64,000 nt of DNA from Phoronis australis (taxonomy: Eukaryota; Phoronida; Phoronidae): assembly GCA_002633005.1 (NCBI GenBank), contig NMRA01000105.1:598010-662009 (forward strand), given 5' to 3'. The first letter of the stretch is position 1, and every line of letters starts with the position of its first letter. The notes below the pieces were generated by a model. The model had not been told where the DNA came from. It did no database searches and saw nothing but the letters and a program-made list of their open reading frames with translations. Position numbers and translations under genes: made by a program. Positions 1 through 11,160 of this stretch are shown piece by piece.

Positions 1-681
1 CGGAAAAACCTCTTTCCGCCTCTTAGAAAACTTTTCTCCGCCAAAAAAATTTTTTTTCCGCGGAGAAAATCTTGCCGCTTCTCCGCGGAGAATTTTTTTG
101 GTATCGGAAAGGTTTTCTCTGTTATTTTTTTCAAAGTCACCTTTCTTCTCAAGTTTCCGGATTTAAAAGCTAGAAAGCTAATCCGGCTTTCTGGGTTTCA
201 GAGTATTTTCACTCGAAATTTTGCTTATTGGAGCGCTTTTCACTCTTCAAAAATCTTAGGCTACTTCCCGGTAATCTGCCGGGTCGGTATAACGGCTGCA
301 TTGCGGTCAAACACGCTTCCGCTTTCAGTTTGCAACCCAGCCACTTACGACCGTTGGATCATTTCTCTGAGTAAGTTTCATAAAACGCATCATCCATTCC
401 TCACAGTACCTTCTGACACTGTCAAACCTATTGAAGACGATGCTGTGTAGTCAAATATTGCTGAATACCAACCTTTCAGTTGGAACCGTAGTTAAAACAC
501 TCCTGAGGATTTTTGTAGTAAGAAAATGGAATATTTGTGAACGAACAACCCACTCACGTCCATGAACATTGTGAATGGTTGAGAGAATCCACAGTGATTA
601 CAAAAACTTACTTGTAAAACAACCATGAATATAAACAAGGCCTTTGGTGTACCAACCTCATAAAGCATGTACTTCTTGTCA
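1..681. repeat. Direct repeat copy 1 (about 0.68 kb), cut by N gap
   Basis: This stretch is repeated with small indels and substitutions at 1552-2210. Shared landmarks include the CGGAAAAACC start, a cluster of short palindromes built on CTCCGCGGAG, the phrase TATAACGGCTGCATTGCGG and the end CATGTACTTCTTGTCA. Copy 1 runs directly into the N gap. The open frames across it are not conserved between the copies, so I do not call a gene. It could be a diverged tandem duplication, a dispersed repeat or two unmerged haplotypes. Confidence 0.8.
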
Positions 682-776
682 NNNNNNNNNNNNNNNNNNN
701 NNNNNNNNNNNNNNNNNNNNNNNNNNNNNNNNNNNNNNNNNNNNNNNNNNNNNNNNNNNNNNNNNNNNNNNNNNNN
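682..776. other. Assembly gap (95 N)
   Basis: Run of N. It begins exactly where direct repeat copy 1 ends, so the gap is probably a repeat-boundary assembly break. Confidence 0.99.
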
Positions 777-889
777 TCATTATTTATGCTACCCTGGCAC
801 AGTGGGGTATGACGTCATCAGCGGGTGAAACGACAAAACCTTTTTTAAAAATCTCTTTTAACTAAGTTGGAGTTTTGCGTTTTCTCATT

Positions 890-1015
890 GGGTTCATTTT
901 TGGACTCTTGCGAACGTTAGTTAGTTTGCGTTTGCGAGAAGACAACACGTGTTCTCTCGCGAACGTGACCCCGTTCGCGAGAACAACGCCGGTCCTCTCG
1001 CGAACGTGAGTTCAT
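890..1015. repeat. Cluster of CGCGAACGTGA / inverted TTCGCGAGAA motifs
   Basis: The motif CTCTCGCGAACGTGA and its near inverse GTTCGCGAGAAC occur several times in about 110 bases. This short CG-rich palindromic cluster lies between the two direct repeat copies. No coding frame is supported. It may be an end of a mobile element. Confidence 0.5.
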
Positions 1016-1551
1016 TGGCGGACATCTTGGATCGAGGAAAAACGCTCGGGAGGCGAACATAATTTGTCGCGTATCTTCTCAAATGTTGTAGATTTCACGA
1101 AAAAGTGTGAGTAGAGTGGCGCGCGTGATCCATAAGAGTGGGTAATTGTATATTGCGACACTTCATTTTATTTTTTAAGTATTCCTGACAGAATTTGAAA
1201 TGGGACCAACTTATCCGACTATTACCGTTTCTTACCGGGTCCATTGGCATTGCTACATCATTTCCAGCCATAACGTATTCTGTTTCCCTTGAAAAAGTGA
1301 GTGCTGTAGAGACTGTATGGCCACACTTCAAATCCACTATATCTTCAGTTAGATTCTTGAAGAAATGTAGGCGAGAAGCAGTTCGTGAACTGGAGTTTCT
1401 GTGTGAACGTCAAATATCAGGGCCGATAACCCACTTGAGTCAATATTTATATTTAGTCAACTGAAAATAAAACTTCCGGATAGACTCGAGCATTCACCAA
1501 CAGGTGACACTGAAAAACACCCTTTCTCCGCGGAGAAAACCTTGGCCGCTA

Positions 1552-2210
1552 CGGAAAAACCTTTCCGCCTCGGAGAAAACTTTTTTCCGCCAAAAAAATG
1601 TTGCCGCTTCTCCGCGGAGAATTTTTGTGGCATCGGAAAGGTTTTCTCTGTGGAGAAATCCGTAATGTTATTTTTTCAAAGTCACCTTTCTTCTCAGTCA
1701 AGTTTCCGGATTTCGAAAAGCTAGAAAGCTAATCTTTCTGGGTTTCAGAGTACTTTCACTCGCAATTTTGCTCATTGGAGCGCTTTTCACTCTTCAAAAA
1801 TCTTAGGCTCCTTCTTGGTAATCTGCGTCGGTATAACGGCTGCATTGCGGTCAAACACACTTCCTCCTTCAGTTTGCAACCAGCCGACTCGACCGACACA
1901 GTTTAGATCATTTCTTAATTCACTAAACGCATTATCCATTCCTCAACGTGAGTACCTTCTGACCGTCAAACCTAAGACGATGCTGTGTAGTCAAATATTA
2001 CTAAATACCAACCTTTCAGTTGGAACCGAAGTTAAAACACTTCCGAGGATTTTTGTAGCCGGTAAGAAAAGGGAATATTTGTGGAAAACCCACTCACGCG
2101 TCATGCATGGTTGAGAGAATCCCAGTGATTACAAAAACTTACTTGTAAAACAACCATGAATATAAACAATGCCTTTGTACCAACCTTCATAAAACATGTA
2201 CTTCTTGTCA
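1552..2210. repeat. Direct repeat copy 2 (about 0.66 kb)
   Basis: Second, complete copy of the sequence at 1-681, with indels throughout. It ends in ACTTCTTGTCA and continues into unrelated AT-rich sequence. The divergence makes a simple assembly duplicate unlikely but does not exclude divergent haplotypes. Confidence 0.8.
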
Positions 2211-2629
2211 ATTGAAATTTGAACAAAATTACAATTATTTTCCTAAGCGGCATTAGAGACCTTTAATTAAAATCGATCTGACTGAGTATGAATTCTTAGC
2301 GCGATTCCCGCTTTTAACCGTTTCAAGATTAACGCCAATAACTTGCATTAGCAAGTGACACAATGAGGATTGGCTTACATCATCAAAACATGGTTTAGCG
2401 TCCTCTCATCTTTCTCTTAAGTTGAAACGAAAATTGAAACCAATGGCGGTAAGCGGCCAATTCACGCTATGAGAGATTGAACTCAGGACAGAAGTGTGGT
2501 TTTCCGGCGGCCAAGTTGGGTTTCAAGCCCGACACCTTTTAACTGATCCACTAACGATTTGTTGGAACCATTCGGACAAAGGACTGTTTCGTCAGCATAT
2601 TACAAAAAATCCAAATACAAGGAGCCTAT

Positions 2630-2935
2630 GTTTTCGGTAGGGGGGAGGCGGCATGGGCGGAGTAGGGGCCGGGGGGGGCTAGGGGCCCCCCTTGGCTGCC
2701 GGCCGTAAGCAAAAATGGAACAGCAACAGCGTGCTGCGCGAGGAAATATTGCCCCAGATTGCGACGTTCCGTTTTTTTTAGTCCATTGGTAGATTTCCCG
2801 AACAGAAGGTCCACATACCCGGCTCCCGCAACTTTGCGGGTCCTGCGCTTCACATACAATGACGCTTTGCGCTTTGTCCAATACCCCGAGACAACATGTT
2901 GGCCCCCCTATGATATCCTAGATCCGCCACCAAGG
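2630..2935. mobile_element. Dispersed element ending in CCTAGATCCGCCAC (copy 1)
   Basis: A G-run-rich left part (GGGGGGGCTAGGGGCC, then CTTGGCTGCCG) and a right end CATGTTGGCCCCCC...TGATATCCTAGATCCGCCAC recur around the N gap at 32613-33509. No transposase frame is visible. The left boundary is approximate. Confidence 0.65.
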
Positions 2936-4861
2936 GGGGGGTGTTTAGGGTCGGCGCGAATCCGAGACGCGTAACGCCGAGCGGAGGGAAAGTCGGGAGG
3001 GGGTTTTCCTCCTTTTTTGATTTTAGTTGCTGATTTCGTTTATCTGGCGACATTTTTTATTCTTATTTTTTATATTGATCCTGAACCCCCGCCGGTAGAC
3101 CCGCCTCTGTTTTACATTATTATTTTGCTGAAACACGATGGCCATAATTTCAGCACAAATAATAAACAAGTAGGGAGACAGAGACTCTCTTTAACGGAAA
3201 TCGCGTTCGATTTCACTGTACCGTGAAGAGAAGCTACGTTGGATAACGCAGAGTTTTATACACTTGTTCAGCAGCCGAACACAATTTACATTTTTTTTGC
3301 AAAAACTGAAGTGTTGTATACAAATTTCCATGAGACAGAATCAAATGCTTTCTCGAAATCTACTGTTACTAAAAGACCGGGAATTGATTCATCAGTGAAC
3401 TGGGGCAGATCATTTTATGTTCTTGTGTTATCTCCAGTAAATATCCTTTTCTAAATTCGGTTATTTATCCGTTTACCAATAACTCATTTGATGTGTTGAG
3501 CGAGACAGCCCGAAAAAATCTTATAAAACGTATTTAAAATAAAGATATTAGGTCGCTAACTGCCAAGATGTTTCTTTCCTTCAGTTCAGGAATGATAGAA
3601 ATTACACCTTGGTGTTGGCTATCAGGAAAGCAACCCGATTCAAAACTTTTACTGAACGATCACACCATATAAAGTTCATTGTAAATTGTCCATTCCTTAC
3701 TGACTTCGTATATTTTTGAAGTAACCTAAGTTCAGACTTCAGAATAAGCACACCTATGTCTCTGTGGAAATGCCGCGAAAAGTTTTCCGTGTAGGGTCGT
3801 ATCTCTTCAGACATTCCGCTAGCTTAATCGTCTACCATGAGGTGTCGCACTAAGCATTGACCTTGCCACTTTATTGACCTCTAACCACTGAACTTTGTGA
3901 CGTCATTGATATTTGTGTTCAGAATTCCACAGAAGCGGTGGCAAAGTTGAGCGGATTAACTGATGTTCGGTGTTTTGGCCCGGTTTATAGTGTTTGCTGT
4001 GGCTCTTTGAGATGGTGCATAATCATGTGAACATTTGTTCCCCGTAAGAAGCCACTGGTTGTAAATGGCGACTAGTTCTAACACCGAATCGTTAACAAAA
4101 CGGAGTAGTAAATATGACAGTTTTCTCAAAAAACATTTGGACGAATCAACTTTTGAACGGGTTAGGGCGTACGAGGCGTGCATTGTGNGAACGGTGAAGT
4201 TGCGATGCCATTGAACTTCAACGTAGCCGATGGTGGCGCTGACATGCGGCGACTTAGTGAACTAACGACTGCTGTTTGAAAAGTGCCAATGCGCAGCAGT
4301 TTGACAGAATTTATGAAAATGAAATAATTACCAATTAAAAGAGTGATAAGTTCCTCATCTAAAAATCGGGGGGGCATATTGCGCAACTGGAAAAACATCA
4401 ATCTCCCGACCGACCAAAATTAGGCCTTCCGGACGATCGAAAATTCGCAATGAAAACTTGGCCTTGACTTCGAGCAAACAACTTGAGGAGATGCGCACGC
4501 ATCTAAACTACATCCTGTCCAAATTTCATGTTTGTATTTGAGAGTATAGTGCTCTTTTAGATAGGAGGAACAAGAGGTACTTTTTCGAAAGTTGATCGCA
4601 TGGCGGAAAATCGTGCGCTAAAAAAAGCTTACAAAAAATGATTTATCAGCGCTAATTTGAGACAAAAAGATTACAAACTTACAAATAAAGACTAAGGTAA
4701 CGATTTATAACACAAAATTGTCTTATAGTTACCTTTGAAGTCTGAAATCGGGTAATTTACCAACGTGGGTTTTACACGGACGCAGATATGGAGCACCGTG
4801 ACCTACTTTTTGATTGTCCTCCCTACTACTGGCGGTGCCTGTAGGTGCTTCATATGCCGGA
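2936..4861. other. Non-coding AT-rich stretch
   Basis: I see no exon with splice sites, no RNA gene and no clear repeat here. Short open frames lack any recognisable motif. A single N is present at 4188. Confidence 0.5.
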
Positions 4862-5307
4862 AGCTTTTTGGCGAATTATGCCTCGCACTGACTAAAATAT
4901 CACAAAGTCACGTTGTTATAAATGCCTTAAGTTGGGCATAGAGGGACACCTTTGGAGGTCGTCGATGTATTTAATTCTTTCCAACTCGAACAAATACTCC
5001 CGTTACCAAACATTTTTTCGAGCAGTCCCTCGTTCAGTTCCCAAAATCTGTAACTCACCATTTTTAACATTGTGCACGGCAGGTGCTATGATGTTATATC
5101 TCCTGGCCTGCGCAGTCTTAAAAACGGTGAGTTACCGATTTTGGGAACTGAACGAGGGATTGCTCGAAAAAAACGCTTGATAACGGGAGTATTTGTTCAT
5201 GGTCGAAGGAATTGAATATATCAATGGCCACCTAAGGTGTTCCTCTCTGCGCAAAAGGTGACTCTGATATTTTAGTCAGTGCGAGGTATAATTCGTCGAA
5301 AAGCTTA
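4862..5307. mobile_element. Fold-back (long inverted-repeat) element
   Basis: Two arms of about 200 bases are inverted copies of each other. The left arm runs from AAGCTTTTTGGCGAATTATG through CAGTCCCTCGTTCAGTTCCC; the right arm runs from GGGAACTGAACGAGGGATTG to ATAATTCGTCGAAAAGCTTA. About 60 unpaired bases separate them. Arm identity is high but imperfect. The open frame across the element is an artefact of the palindrome. This is the structure of a fold-back type MITE. Confidence 0.85.
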
Positions 5308-5821
5308 GCATCATTACCTGCTGGTTGACCCTGCCGCTATAGGTATAGGAGACCTTTGGAGGCTGTCAATGTTTTTAAATCCTTCCAACTCCAATTTTAT
5401 ACTGAGGTAATTAAGCCTTCCTTTCTAATACATTGCTGCATTCATCAGTGAAATCCCATAGACATGAGTAGGGATGCAATCACTAAAGAAATGACACAGT
5501 TCACAGTTTAATTAAAGAAAGAAAGACTATTTGGAAAGATGGTGATTGTGGGAGTAGGCCTATCTGTTTGAGCTTGAATGATTTAAATACTCCAACTGCC
5601 TTGACTTGGTATTCCATATGGCCAGGCCTACTATGTATTTCTGGTCGAATGACATATTGGTCAAGGCTAAATGAAACCATGGGAACGAGTAATGTTGTTG
5701 ATTTTTGATTGGTCTATGAATGCATTTGCTTTTCCACTTCCTTAGGGTTTTGGCTGAAAATGGCTCAAAGTGGAAAATGTTCCACTTCTCCACAACTTGT
5801 TGACTGAAACCCGCACCATTT

Positions 5822-5935
5822 TGCGTGACATGCTACGAAGTCATTCACACGCACAATTTTGTTATCGGCTGCTATGTCGCGCAACTTTTTGTCCGACAAT
5901 GTCACTCATCTGAAACAGACTTCATGCACTATCGA
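5822..5935 (+). repeat. Dispersed repeat E, copy 1
   Basis: Contains GAAGTCATTCACACGCACAA and GTCGCGCAACTTTTTGTCCG followed by ATGTCACTCATCTGAA. Related copies occur at 37990-38085 (opposite strand) and 38640-38805. The 97-codon open frame here is repeat-derived and is not supported as a gene. Confidence 0.6.
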
Positions 5936-6662
5936 GTCGCCTCTGGTGGATTAAGTAGTGACACTCTCTATTGCATGATCCACCCACATATTCATGAAGT
6001 TTTTTTCTCTTTTGAGTGGGTTAAATGCTGCACCTTGAGATTTCCCCTAGCAACAAGTAAACAAGAAGGTTATGACTTGACAAGATATCAGTGGTTTAAA
6101 TCTAAGATACCAGATTAAATGTAAATAGTGATTTATGAAGTGGTAACTTGAGATAGATAATCAGCGAGTCATTTAGTCTCTTGACACTAAAACTTCATCA
6201 TTCATTTTGCTGTTAAATTTTGCTTTAGAGTTAATTAGTGTTCATCATGATATTTTTCTGAAGCTTAATACCAGTCAGTATAACAATGCATTTGGTGTCT
6301 TTTTACTACCAAAGATTTTGCTATATATTTTTGGGGTTAAAATTTAAAATGTTGAAATATCCTCTGACCTCATTTCACTATCAAATGAAAATTGAGACAT
6401 TTCATCCTGCCCAATGTCACTAATGATATCTCTTAAAGTTGCATTTCCTCGGTATTTATCTGCCACAATTAAAAATTATTTTCTTTACAAGCTGGTAAAA
6501 TCGGACTCGTAATATTCCTTTCCATGGCATCAAGAACATCGCCATCAGTGACTCGAAAAATGCTTCAGAATTAATTGGGGTTGTCCAACCCTAAAATTGC
6601 GAATTCTATGGCCTGTGTTCGCATTGCCTGTGACATCAGTTTCCAGCTTGTTCAGCAACGGG

Positions 6663-6895
6663 GGAGACTGTGGCCTAGTGGGACAAGTCTCCGCTTTCTT
6701 TACTCAAAGTCATGGGTTCGAGTCCGACTGGGGCACAATGCTAGACCCTTGAATCAGGTCTCTAGCGCCCCAGTTTGGTTTTAACTATACATAAGTATAA
6801 AATGGTTCCATGTGATCAGTGCAATGGGCCCACCTGAGCGGCCTGCCCACATCTGATGCAACGTGTACCAGATCGCCTGCAATTATTTTTTATCA
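6663..6895 (+). mobile_element. tRNA-derived SINE
   Basis: An RNA polymerase III A box (TGGCCTAGTGG) is followed about 45 bases later by a B box (GGTTCGAGTCC), as in a tRNA. The flanks do not pair into a tRNA acceptor stem, so this is not a working tRNA gene. A non-tRNA body follows and ends near an AT-rich tail (ATTATTTTTTATC). This is the usual build of a SINE. Only one clear copy was noticed in this window. Confidence 0.6.
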
Positions 6896-7374
6896 TTCAG
6901 CAACAGTTCAAGATCAATCAGTTTGGCTGTTTTCAAACCCCAAAACCATTCGACTGGAGTGATAGCCCCCCTGTGATTAGCTGGGTGTGCCTATGATTGC
7001 TATCTTTCTTTGAGCTATCCAGATACTAAAAGTCTCTAGACTGGAAGCTTAACTACCTGCTTGGTGAATTTGTATGTCTACGAATTATACAAACAGAACA
7101 TTCTTCACTAATCATAACCTTTATTGAACACAATGAATAACAAATATTATTTTCTTATCCAACTTGTATTTTCGTTTTATGGGAATTATATGTACCCTAA
7201 AGTTTACACGTTTTGTTATATGGTTACTTCTGTTTGCAATAGTTTTGCATCTAACTGGCAACTTGCAAAAAAATTCCATCAATTTAGTGCACAAGTTAAA
7301 TTTTATTAAAGATTATAAATCTGAAAAGATATGCAGCACCTTATTTATTTAATACCGTTCTTCACCGTTTTCAA

Positions 7375-7640
7375 ATTCAGTGTGATAAAATAGCATCAAA
7401 TTTTGACAAAAGTAATTAAAAAATTGCCAAAAATGCCCTTTTTCATTTTTTCATGGACGTCTTACCTTTGTTTGAATACCCACAATGTTTCAAACCTTTG
7501 TTTGATGGTAGCTGTGGTAGAAAACCTGAACATGGAAAGTCATTTGATTTAGTGCTACATATCTTCCTTGGAAAAATAACGAAATAAAACTTTACTTGTC
7601 GGCCATATTGTGTCTTAAACTGGTGAGATTTTACCGTACC
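7375..7640 (-). mobile_element. TIR repeat family A, copy 1
   Basis: Ends in TCGGCCATATTGTGTCTTAAACTGGTGAGATTTTACCGTACC when read on the + strand as two adjacent motifs. The internal phrases GCTGTGGTA and GTGCTACATAT recur in the copy at 17875-18132. Non-coding. Confidence 0.7.
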
Positions 7641-7811
7641 TCAGTATCATGAAGAATGCCTAGGAATTTCGGCGACAATTTTTTGTTCATAATTGGGGAG
7701 ATTTTTGTAAGGGTAATTATCAGGCATATTGATAGGATATGAAACATGAAATGGTGTGGCAAAGCTGACATCTTGTTAGAAATTATTGCTGGTAAGATTA
7801 CAAGCCCGTGG

Positions 7812-7935
7812 TACTGTGAGTGGGGCAGAACTGGGAATGGGGAGGAACTGGGAGTGGGNCTGGGAGCGGGGTGAAGCTGGAAGTGGGGCGGAACTGGGAC
7901 TGGGGCAGAACTGTGAGTGGGGCGGAACTGGAAAA
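7812..7935. repeat. G-rich minisatellite
   Basis: Imperfect tandem units of roughly 16-18 bases built on GGGGCGGAACTGGGA, about seven units, with a single N at 7859. The minus-strand open frame over it is low-complexity and not a gene. Confidence 0.75.
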
Positions 7936-8004
7936 GAGTCAACCTGTTATAAATAGTTTGGATTTCTGACTGCTGTGTTGTGAACAAGTGTTGTTAGAAT
8001 GTGT

Positions 8005-8705
8005 TCAAAGTTTTGTAGGATCTTATCGATAAGTCTGTTTATTTAGCCAAACATTTACAAAACTAAAGATTTTAACTCTGCAATATATTTTCTGAAAGTA
8101 GGAAACCTGTAGAATTTGATATTCCACCCAACTGCTATTAATACACCATATTCACGCAGTCGCCATTTTAATAGTGAGCCTCTTTTTAGGTTTAAAAAAC
8201 AATGCATTTGAGACATAAATATAATGAGGCACGCGAAAAAATCACACTCTGCGTTGTGATTAAATGCAGAATGCACTGTTTGTAAAACCTAAAAAGAGGT
8301 TCACTTTTAAAATGGCAACTGCGCAAATAAGGTGTATTGGGTCACCTGACCATGAGTTTTTAGCAAAAAATAAAGAGACATTGATAGCAAAACAATGTTA
8401 TGAAATATTTGATGTTAACGTTCAAGATGAAATTTGAAGAAAACTGGTAAAGTTTTCTAAAGTATATGTTGTTTTTGTTTTACGCAACTTTTAATTTTTC
8501 TCATCAAAATTGTGTCATGTTTTTACTTACCCCTCATGCTCAAATGAAACATTTCAAAAATAATTTTCCGAATAGTGTCTTGGAGAAGACTGCTTATCTG
8601 AACGTTTCATGCGAATTTGATCAGCCATTTTTGAGATGTGATGTTTCGAAGTTAGCCAAGTTACGACATTTTCTAGAGTCCTACATGACCTTCATGCATT
8701 TGTTC
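8005..8705 (+). repeat. Dispersed repeat C, copy 1 (long)
   Basis: Shares GATTTTAACTCTGCA, TGTAGAATTTGATATT, TCAAGATGAAAT and a terminal TAGRGTCCTACATG with 30405-30716 and 35228-35545. The copies are diverged but collinear. A fold-back element sits within this copy. Confidence 0.7.
8126..8343. mobile_element. Fold-back element inside repeat C
   Basis: Inverted arms of about 75 bases: AATACACCATATTCACGCAG and TAGTGAGCCTCTTTTTAGGT on the left pair with ACCTAAAAAGAGGTTCACTT and CTGCGCAAATAAGGTGTATT on the right. The repeat C copy at 35 kb lacks this palindrome at the corresponding place, which suggests a later insertion or its loss there. Confidence 0.75.
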
Positions 8706-8740
8706 TGAATAATTAAATCAGTTTTTGGCCACCGTGAGAT

Positions 8741-8970
8741 TAAAAACCGGATGATCGCCGCACAAATAAAAAAGTTCATGTTCAATCAATGTTTCGTCTA
8801 TTCATTAGACATTGTCAGGATCATATTCACAAAGGACAACAAGTCAACATACAGCTCAGGTAACATCTATGCTGTCGTTTGTAAATATGATCCTGTTGAT
8901 GTCTAATGAATAGACGAAAGTTTGATTGAACATGAAATTTTTTATTTGTGCGGCGATCGTCTGGTTTTTG
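8741..8970. mobile_element. Fold-back element with about 95-base arms
   Basis: The left arm TAAAAACCGGATGATCGCCG...AGGATCATATTCACAAA is the inverse of the right arm TTTGTAAATATGATCCT...CGGCGATCGTCTGGTTTTTG. About 45 bases separate the arms. The open frames on both strands are a by-product of the palindrome. Confidence 0.85.
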
Positions 8971-9454
8971 TTCTGAATACCATCTGAGATACCTTCTATA
9001 GACCAATTGGTGCAAGCTTTGTATCACGGGGAAAACTTCACCAAATCGATATATAATGACCCCTGTAAACATCAACCTATTCAGGACATCTATCAACAGA
9101 CACAAGGTGTGCACAACCTCTCCTTTGTAAGATGGTGTTTGCCCAAAGCTTTGATCTGTCTGTACTATGTATATATTCTGAGAGAATAAAGCCTTTCAAT
9201 TATTCTCATTCACTGTGCACAGTAATCCTCCACTTATGTAGGGCAATCGCCTGATTTCGCATACCCAAAATCAGTTGTTCCTCACTTATTTGCACAAGGC
9301 GACGTGGTAGGATTTTCTTGCCTCGTGTTGGAAAATATCAACGCAAACCTCAGTCAAATGCTAAAAATACACACCTTTAACTGTGTTAATAAGGTCTGAA
9401 TATTGTATGTTCACTTAATGTTCATCTGTTTGAATGTGGGACATCTCATGCTGC

Positions 9455-10300
9455 TGTAAATATGAGGTGAAAGGGGTGACCTGGATGGGCGTGGTGTCAC
9501 TCAGAGTTATGCTCAATAAGTGTTTCACCAATGATAGGGTAAAGAACTATTAAGGCCCTTTCTTACTAACGTTGATGCGTCGATGTTTTGGGGAGTTGAC
9601 AGTGGTCAGTATAAACGATTAACTTCGGTGCTGGATCAAAGTTAACAATGCCAGTTTACTTTGCACTAAACAGGTGGATTTAACAGCAGAGCGTCGAAGC
9701 TGCGGTACAGTATGAATGGTCAACTTCAGTACAATTGAAGTTATCTCCAAGGTCCACTGTTATCGTCTGCTAAAGGCAGTGTCATCGCTAATAGTTGCTT
9801 ATATCGTTCTCGAATAATCGCCAATCGAATTAGTTTTTATGTGAATAAGAAGTTTTATGTTAATTAGCACATGCAAATGTTCCCAAATTGTCACATTAAA
9901 AAAATCTTAGCGTGTACACGATGCATCAGCGCCACCTTAAGGTGACACCAACGTCAAATGCTGTTTACTTTGATGTCCGTAAACTACTGAAGCCAGTATG
10001 AACAGTTCAATTAACTTCGCAGTTTATGTCGAAGCTGTGCTCACACTGGATTTAAATCAGTATGAAAGGTATTTTACATTGGAACAGGGTAGAATAATTT
10101 AAGTACTGTTCATTGGCTCATGTTGGCAACGTGTAGGATGCATTTTGTTGAATTCGCGCACAAGCGATGTTTGGTTACTCAGTCAATTTTGCACACCCAG
10201 CAACTACAAAGTCCGTATGTTCAGTTTATTTAACACACCCTGACTTTCAAGAAAATATATTTAATATGTTTTGTGCAAAGCATGTGGAATAGTTGTTCAT
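9455..10300 (+). repeat. Dispersed repeat, interrupted by a MITE
   Basis: The outer parts (about 9455-9549 and 10103-10300) match an uninterrupted stretch at 48995-49310. Shared phrases are GGTGACCTGGATG, CATGTTGGCAAC and GAAAATATATTTAAT. The intervening sequence is the TTAA-flanked element listed next. Confidence 0.75.
9554..10098 (+). mobile_element. TTAA-flanked MITE, copy 1 (piggyBac-like)
   Basis: Starts right after TTAA with GGCCCTTTCTTACTAACG. A matching inverted end (CAGTATGAAAGG) lies near 10065, and the next TTAA is at 10099. Copies at 56300-56738 and 60204-60582 share the same internal order. TTAA flanks and short GGCCCTTTCATA-type ends are typical of piggyBac-related non-autonomous elements. 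No transposase is encoded. The right boundary is slightly uncertain because about 25 extra bases follow the inverted end. Confidence 0.8.
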
Positions 10301-11025
10301 TACAGCCTAACTCTCATGTTACTAGGCAATGTTTTCCCAAACATGTAGATTCATGCTCTGGCTTTGTTGTTGTATGCCTAGTAACAATTGTAACATCAAA
10401 AAGCAAATGTTAAAGTTTCCTCGAAATCTGACAAAAATAAGAGTCAAAATTCACATTTTTCAAATGCAAACTAATTGCCAAAAATGTTTGAAATTTCGTG
10501 TTTTGCTGATAACGGCCATACTGTATGAAGTTTTCAAATAATGAAGTAAAATCGTGTTTACTCTTGGAAATTTTTAAAATAAAATTTTAAAGGCCGTGTG
10601 TTGTCAAATTCTAATGAAGAACATATTTATTAGTCAAATAGCATCAGTTCTGTTGTGTACACTGTCCCAGTTTGAAACCTGTGCCTCACTTCTTGAAGAA
10701 TAAAGCACCCACCTGCATCAGTTACAGTTAACATCTCAAACTTTTTTTGAAAAGCCTCGCAAATGCACGTGAGCATGGTTTTAAATGTCGTGGCTTGCCG
10801 CTGCTGGACTTATTTGAGCCATTAAAAACAAAAAAACTGGTTTGAAAAAGTGGTGTATTAAAAATACCGCACTACTGTTTCAGTTTAGAAAAACAAAGAC
10901 AAGAACCACCTTTGTTTTTTTGGCCTAAAAAATCCAAGTCCTTTACAGGGTAGCAGCTTCATAAACTACACTACTTTTTTAGGGAATCGATGCTCTCATT
11001 TTATATAAAAAGTAAGAGGGGAATA

Positions 11026-11160
11026 GGTATGTGTGTTTCACTCTACGGTGACTAGTCTTGTCTTAATACCGGTACACAGATAGTTCATTATAGATTTGTG
11101 TGTCTCACTCTGCGGTGACTAGTCCTGTCCTACTTAGTACAGAGATAGTTCATTGCACAC
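11026..11160 (+). repeat. Tandem duplication of about 68 bases
   Basis: TGTGTTTCACTCTACGGTGA and TGTGTCTCACTCTGCGGTGA each begin a unit that ends in ACAGATAGTTCATT or AGAGATAGTTCATT. Two imperfect units. Confidence 0.75.

Noticed and set aside
644-865. 73-codon frame across 682-776
   Set aside because: Runs through an N gap and repeat sequence; no support.
5825-6118. 97-codon + strand frame
   Set aside because: Its first half is a dispersed repeat shared with 38.0 and 38.7 kb, where the frame is not kept.
6668-6745. Functional tRNA gene
   Set aside because: A and B boxes are present, but the acceptor stem does not pair and a SINE-like body follows.
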